Below are positions 62,573 to 64,000 of a stretch of 64,000 nucleotides of DNA, in pieces. The position numbers and the translations under genes are program-made. Source of the DNA: CBDCTM01 sp965222005 (GTDB lineage: Bacteria > Bacteroidota > Bacteroidia > Chitinophagales > Saprospiraceae); the NCBI GenBank assembly GCA_965222005.1, contig OZ244935.1, positions 3,348,001 through 3,412,000 of the forward strand. The letters run 5' to 3'. How positions within the stretch are numbered: position 1 is the first letter of the stretch; the number at the start of each line of letters is the position of its first letter. The notes under the pieces were generated by a model. The model did not search any database and was not told the DNA's origin. It was given only the letters and a program-made list of their open reading frames with translations.

Positions 62573-64000
62573 TCAGAGATGTCCTGCCATAACAAGAGTA
62601 TTAGCAACAGCATTATCAGTAAACAAACTCTTCAATGCATGAAAAACATTGACATTTTGTTTACGAGCAGTCATTATATATGACCTGGTTCTGGCAAAGA
62701 ATTGGGCACCTTTTACAGATCTAAAACAACCGGATATTTTCTGCTTGACTTTCATCATTCGAATATCTCTTTCTGAAAAATTATTGTCAAACGGCACCTT
62801 AAAGTCGTAGAAAAATCTCAGTATATCTGTTTTGTAGTCTCTGAATCTTTCCAGTAAATTTCGAGGAGGTGATTTTTTCTTTTTTCCTCTTTTCTTTACA
62901 GGTGGTGGTTTGAATGGATTTTGTCTTAATCCTTTTCTGACAATTTTATCATATAGTGATTCGTACTTTTTGACAGTTGTATATGATATAGCTTGTTGGC
63001 CTCTTGCCAGTGCTTTATTTTTCAGATGTAGTAATCTCAGCAATAAGTCTATTAACTCTTCTGCCCATTTTTGTTCAAATCGTTCTTTTATGAAAACCAA
63101 ATCTCTTAGCAAATGGGCATTACATAAACTGTGTTTGCAGTCATATTTGTAATAGCTTTTCCAAAAGTCATGCACTGCAATTCCTTCATATAAAGGCAAT
63201 ATTCCTATGTCCTCCATTGCTAGCTGACCTCTATTTGGATGAACTGCATAATAGGCATGCCGGTCGGTCGAACAGCTATGCAACCACCACCTTTTCTTAT
63301 TGATTCGGCGTTGTTGCATAAAAGAATCTAACTAATGTATTTCCTGTAATTGCAAAATAATATTTAGTTTAAAATAATTTATATATACTATCAATCAAAT
63401 TTACCACTGACTATCAGTTTGTTACGGAATTTATTTATACTAATTTAATGAGTGCGAAATATTATTCCGAATAAAATTGATTCATGCAACAACACCTATT
63501 GATTCTAAAACCCGTTTCATCAAAACCCAAAACTAAACATAAATCCAGTAGAGATTTTAACTTCTCTTCAAAGCTTTCTAGCTTATCAAATGCTTTTTGC
63601 CGAAAATTATACAACGACCCTTTACTTAACGAATGGCCTAACAGATCATTTACTAGTTCTTTTGTCCGCTCATATGGTAATAATTGATAGTCTTGCAAAT
63701 ACACCACCATACTTTTTATATTCGGGCCATATTGAACAGCATAATCTACTCCTTGCGGAAATGCTTTATTTACACAACCACAATCGCATTGCTTCACTTC
63801 TGAGTGATGCTCCGTTATTCCTATTTTTATCTCCGGAATATCATATACTTGCCTTTTCTCTGTATAATCTGCCTTTTGACCTCTTAAATTCTTTTTGCAA
63901 TTTGTGCAAGTATCAACTTTATGCTTTTCCACTTTATCTGGTTGGGCACTTATTTTTAACGTTGTTCCCTCATGACCTTTTTGTCCGCCAGCTTTTTTAT
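62573..64000 (-). pseudogene. IS66 transposase disrupted by a MITE
   Basis: The C-terminal part (62573-63297) contains KKRWWLHSCSTDRHAYYAVH to VPFDNNFSERDIRMMKV. The N-terminal part (63506-64000, start outside the window) ends LVLGFDETGFRI. The MITE lies in the codons for R-I-N-K, right after the first catalytic Asp, and truncates the protein. Outside the insertion the residues match the intact copy at 32065-33513. Confidence 0.94.
63307..63496. mobile_element. 190-bp MITE with IS903-type terminal repeats
   Basis: Ends GGCGTTGTTGCATAA (left) and GGTGTTGTTGCATGAATCAA (right, reverse complement). The 9-bp target duplication TATTGATTC is at 63298-63306 and 63497-63505. It has no ORF. The ends match the IS903-like element at 1686-2806 (GGCTTTGTTGCATGAATC), which also makes 9-bp duplications and is the likely source of transposase. 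Confidence 0.9.

Larger units (their letters stand above)
62565..64000 (-). mobile_element. IS66-family element, copy 2, runs off the window
   Basis: It begins at its right end GTAACTGTTCAGAG (62565) and matches 33521-32270 of copy 1. A 190-bp MITE with a 9-bp duplication is inserted at 63307-63496. The left end lies beyond 64000. Confidence 0.93.

Overview
The window looks like a piece of a Bacteroidota chromosome, possibly the Saprospiraceae or a relative (inference). The clues are AT-rich DNA with weak Shine-Dalgarno sequences, a secreted protein ending in a type IX secretion (T9SS) sorting domain (46582-48687), a Bacteroidota-type promoter (TTTG, 19 nt, TAACTTTG at 9775-9805), many SpII lipoproteins, and insertion sequences (IS) of Bacteroidota-like type. 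No rRNA, tRNA or CRISPR array was seen.

The backbone is an integron gene-cassette array without a visible integrase gene. I count 24 attC recombination sites. Each has an R'' core ending in AAC, a long imperfect palindrome, and an R' core of the form GTTRNNN. For most cassettes the R'' of the terminal attC is complementary to the first bases of the same cassette, which fixes the cassette limits. Cassette genes include a three-gene operon resembling a toxin-antitoxin-SecB-like chaperone system (24002-25553), a type II restriction-modification pair (29316-30888), an HNH protein, a P-loop nucleotide kinase-like protein, a saccharopine-dehydrogenase-like oxidoreductase, a T9SS-exported glycosidase-like protein, several lipoproteins and several unknowns. 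At least ten cassettes carry no convincing gene. They fall into four related families (called A to D here), each present two to four times and mostly bearing long attC sites of about 130 bp.

The array is heavily invaded by mobile DNA. I see ISL3, IS5/IS903, IS5/ISL2-like, IS481-like (two), ISKra4, IS200/IS605 (two identical copies), IS21 (three), IS4-like, IS110 (two plus two relicts), IS66 (two), IS630 (two) and IS701-like elements, three unclassified types, one MITE, and two near-identical group II introns. Several are nested: IS21 in IS701, IS200 in an unclassified IS, a MITE in IS66, and two IS in one saccharopine dehydrogenase gene. Target-site duplications let many broken genes be rejoined on paper.

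Layout by cassette orientation: minus strand at 1-about 6990, plus at about 9620-25768, minus at 28309-40665, plus at 42074-57631, then a pile of IS to the end. Each change of orientation falls at an IS or IS cluster. At 25769-28308 an IS21 copy has unrelated flanks and no target duplication. This suggests IS-mediated inversions have scrambled an originally collinear array.
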